DNA of 64,000 nucleotides from Alloprevotella sp. (lineage in GTDB: Bacteria > Bacteroidota > Bacteroidia > Bacteroidales > Bacteroidaceae): assembly GCA_017471505.1 (NCBI GenBank), contig JAFUTC010000005.1, forward strand, positions 1 through 64,000, given 5' to 3'. The first letter of the stretch is position 1. Every line of letters starts with the position of its first letter. A model generated the notes under the pieces. The model ran no database searches. It was not told the DNA's origin and was given only the letters and a program-made list of their open reading frames with translations. This document shows positions 61,308-64,000 of this stretch, piece after piece. Made by a program: the position numbers and the translations under genes.

Positions 61308-64000
61308 TGCACCGTTTCTATGGTGTAGCCAATATCGACGGCGTTGATTATCGTGTTATGACCTTGATGAAAGAGGAAAATAAAGCAAAACGCGGCAATG
61401 GCATTCACTCATACGAGGTACAAAAAATCGAAGTGCTCGACGAAGAAACGCCGAACACTTCGAATGGTGTGGGTACGCTTAATAGCGAGCTTGAAGGGTA
61501 TCCGCTTGCAAAGGTAATAAAAGATGCGGAAACAGCAATAGCCTCAGACGGAAAAATTCGGAAACAGAAGGTTTCGCCTGTGTTCTACTCCAATGCTGAA
61601 AGGGATGGTGTACGTTACACCATACTGACAGAGAAAAAAGGAGACAAGGAAACATTTTGGGATTTTTATACAAACAAAAAAACATCGCAGCCCGCACGTA
61701 AAACACACTCCGAAGAGGCACGTGACATTGACAAAAGCGATGTTTCGGGTGCAATGTTACAGAAAGTATCCGGGAAAGACAAGGAAAGTGAGAAAAAAAA
61801 TGACGATGCCACTGTGACCGATGCGTTCAAGGACCGGTTCGGCGGACGGGAGGACGACCCTGATGAAGCGAGCAAGGTCGTTAACGAGGACGGCCAGCCT
61901 CAATATGACAAGGTGTCGCCGGAGCGCACACATAAGTTTATATTTGAAGAACTGGGTTTTGACGAGGAGGAAGCCAGTGGTATTGTAGCAGAGAACGTCA
62001 AGGAGAAGCAAAAGGCCCTTGACGCGCTGATGAAGCGACAGCCGAAGCCTATTGCGGACGTCATGAAGTTTAAGCAGCAGAAAGATGCGTGGCAGGCAAA
62101 GGTGGAACAGGCGCAAAAAGAACTGGACTACTGGAAGCAGGTGGACGATGTGCAGAAACAACGCGAGGCAGGGCGCATGCAGGAAGAGGAAGAAACCGCT
62201 CCTGTAGAAAATGCCACGGAAGAAAATGGGTTCGTTCCTTCGGAGCGAAACAATGAACTCCGTAAGACGGCAGATGAGCATGCCGAACGCCTTGAGGCAC
62301 TCAAGGAGCAAAGTGAAGAACTGCGCGACGAGATAGCACAACTCACGGAACAAAGAAAGAAAGCGCGTGGAAACAGGCGCAAAGAGATTGAGGCTAAACT
62401 TGAAGACCTTAAGAGCCAGTTGCGCGAACTCAACAAGCAAATTGACGAGGCAGATGAATTGGCGTACGATGCCAACAATGCCTGGAATGATGTGAACTCC
62501 GAAGAGTTGATGGAGCATTTCCGCGGCATGGATACCGAAGAGCTGGAACGCATGGCCGAAAAGAAAAAGGCATCTGCGCGTAATGATGAAGAGTTGTATG
62601 GTGATGACGAGTATAATGCCATCATCGATGTCTTATCGGAGCGGGACACTACGGATAAAAAAGAATACGCAAATGAATACGAAAAAGACAACGCAGAGGG
62701 AACCGTCGACACCGAAGGCGGACTCAAGCAAAACGAACTTTCCGAGGAGCTTCTGTCTGAAGGTTGGCGGAATATATTGCACCTTCTCGGACGACGTGTC
62801 GGACGACGAATTGAAGTCGTTTCTGGTGAGGAACTGAAGAGGTTGACCGGTCAAGGAAACGCGAACGGCGCATACGACCCGAACACGAATACCATCTACC
62901 TGAATGCCGACAGGGTGCATGACGAGGAAGGTCTGCAACGGTTTGTGGCAGGGCATGAGATGACGCACGCCATCAAGACGGACAATGACCCACGCGTGTG
63001 GGACGCATTCGTGGAGACGGTTAAGGAGGCTATGGGCGAGGACTTTGCCAACGAGTTCGCGTCGTTGCGCGACAGGTATGACCGCGCCTACGAGCAAGCC
63101 AACAAGGAGCGGGCGCAGAGAGGACTGCCACCGTACCGCACGCTGACGGATGCTGAAGTAGAAGAGGAGGTATGCGCGAACTGGGCAGGCAGACACATGC
63201 TCACGGACCAAGAGGCTGTCCGCAGGATTGTGGATAAGGCAGAGGCTGCCGGTGCAGACCCCGTGAGCCTGACGCAGAAAATCCTTAAATGGATTAACGA
63301 GACTCTTGCTACCCTGCGCAATATGCTTAAGGGTGGCAGCGACGTGACCGCGCAAGTGCGTGCCATGGAACAGGCCAAGGCGTTGTGGCAGCAGATGTAT
63401 GACGTGTCGGTGGCCAAGCGCAATGCGATGAAGGAGGTAGGCACGAGCATTGATGGTGTCGGCAAGGATGCCAGGTTGTCGTTATCGTCCATCGTAGAGG
63501 GTGCGGGATTCGAGACGAAGGTGGTGGACAAGGATGGCACGGAGCGTGTGCTCACGGACGAGGAAGGGAATGTGGCCTTCAGACTGGGCGAAAAAGAGTT
63601 CAGTGCGAAGCACCCCATCGCCGTAAGGGACATCAAGGGCAACAAGGACTGTGCCCTCAACTACCTCGTGGAAGACGCACTGCACTTCAAGACCGTCAGT
63701 CAGCATCAAGCCGAGAAAATCTACCAACAATACGCGACGGTGCTCAACGCATTCCTGAAGATGGGTGCGAAGGATGTCGGCGGTGCGACGGCTATGACCG
63801 ATGCCTGGCAGTATGTGGCAGACACTGTCTACCGCACTGTGGCCCCGAACAGCGACGACCAATATATCAAGTCGCTGGACATCACGCGCGTGTGCAAAAA
63901 GAACGAGGCCGTCATCAAGGCCATCAGCGAGTTGCAGGTAAGACAGGGATACGGAGTGACTCCTGGACAGATACTTGACTTGTACTACAACACGATAGAC
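61307..64000 (+). CDS. Large polyvalent protein with zincin (HEMTH) domain, open at the window end
   Basis: The frame is open for 898 codons from ATG 61307 to the last base of the window, with no stop; the start overlaps the previous frame's stop as TGATG, so the true N-terminus may lie further upstream. Residues about 1-75 (MHRFYGVANIDGVDYRVMTL, IHSYEVQKIEVL, and YPLAKVIKDAE) look like the LPD3-type beta domain of mobile-element polyvalent proteins. Residues about 245-400 are charged coiled coil (KEIEAKLEDLKSQLRELNKQ). Residues about 480-680 hold a zinc metallopeptidase: AYDPNTNTIYLNADRV, HEMTH at 550-554 and a candidate third ligand Glu in VEEEVCANWAGRHML. The last 150 residues are a further domain (SLDITRVCKKNEAVIKAISELQ) not identified. 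Polyvalent proteins of phages and integrative elements carry several enzymes injected with the DNA. Confidence 0.8.
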   Translation, partial: MHRFYGVANIDGVDYRVMTLMKEENKAKRGNGIHSYEVQKIEVLDEETPNTSNGVGTLNSELEGYPLAKVIKDAETAIASDGKIRKQKVSPVFYSNAERDGVRYTILTEKKGDKETFWDFYTNKKTSQPARKTHSEEARDIDKSDVSGAMLQKVSGKDKESEKKNDDATVTDAFKDRFGGREDDPDEASKVVNEDGQPQYDKVSPERTHKFIFEELGFDEEEASGIVAENVKEKQKALDALMKRQPKPIADVMKFKQQKDAWQAKVEQAQKELDYWKQVDDVQKQREAGRMQEEEETAPVENATEENGFVPSERNNELRKTADEHAERLEALKEQSEELRDEIAQLTEQRKKARGNRRKEIEAKLEDLKSQLRELNKQIDEADELAYDANNAWNDVNSEELMEHFRGMDTEELERMAEKKKASARNDEELYGDDEYNAIIDVLSERDTTDKKEYANEYEKDNAEGTVDTEGGLKQNELSEELLSEGWRNILHLLGRRVGRRIEVVSGEELKRLTGQGNANGAYDPNTNTIYLNADRVHDEEGLQRFVAGHEMTHAIKTDNDPRVWDAFVETVKEAMGEDFANEFASLRDRYDRAYEQANKERAQRGLPPYRTLTDAEVEEEVCANWAGRHMLTDQEAVRRIVDKAEAAGADPVSLTQKILKWINETLATLRNMLKGGSDVTAQVRAMEQAKALWQQMYDVSVAKRNAMKEVGTSIDGVGKDARLSLSSIVEGAGFETKVVDKDGTERVLTDEEGNVAFRLGEKEFSAKHPIAVRDIKGNKDCALNYLVEDALHFKTVSQHQAEKIYQQYATVLNAFLKMGAKDVGGATAMTDAWQYVADTVYRTVAPNSDDQYIKSLDITRVCKKNEAVIKAISELQVRQGYGVTPGQILDLYYNTID

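Noticed and set aside
61757-62727. Leu/Ser-rich minus-strand open frames opposite the polyvalent protein
   Set aside because: The coiled-coil coding strand (Glu/Lys/Gln-rich) gives Leu/Phe/Ser-rich antisense translation; no start context.

Overview
The window comes from the chromosome of a member of the Bacteroidota, most likely order Bacteroidales. The evidence is a SusC/SusD pair beside two GH92 glycosidases, repeated promoters of the TTG(N19-20)TAnnTTTG type, almost no Shine-Dalgarno leaders, many SPII lipoproteins, a 14-subunit-type complex I lacking NuoEFG with fused NuoCD, a thiamine TonB receptor-PnuT pair behind a TPP riboswitch, and a C-terminal fragment like a type IX secretion sorting domain at the left edge. 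I cannot fix the genus; Prevotellaceae or Muribaculaceae would fit.

Layout. 1-595: end of a secreted protein, two terminators and a repeat array. 596-8706: five same-strand genes (two paralogous MFS carriers, a GT2-DUF4922 fusion, a SpoIID-like protein without signal peptide, an AmpG-like permease) that look like one uncharacterised sugar or muropeptide salvage unit. 8871-12514: recJ-recQ. 12687-22741: a mannan/N-glycan utilisation locus, susC-susD facing two GH92 genes. 23022-33174: nuoA-N without EFG. 33503-35811: rsmI and two lipoproteins. 35904-40372: a hydroxyacid dehydrogenase, small membrane proteins, pepD and a flippase-like protein. 40437-47094: rsmA, the thiamine uptake unit and alaS. 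47248-54099: an ABC-2 efflux operon (tolC-hlyD-ATPase-two permeases) with a divergent AraC regulator. 54178-58132: flavodoxin, GH27, pncA and pncB. 58361-60475: a TonB receptor. 60512-64000: remnant of a mobile element encoding a large polyvalent protein with an HExxH zincin domain, open to the window end.

The most unusual signal is not a gene. Five intergenic regions carry arrays of a near-palindromic unit (core ATTGCAT-W-ATGCAAT) repeated at exactly 21 bp, i.e. two helical turns, about 27 units in all. All lie beyond gene 3' ends, three of them between convergent genes, and two of those three places lack any hairpin terminator. The second candidate system is the 596-8706 operon.

No rRNA, tRNA, CRISPR array or insertion sequence was recognised.
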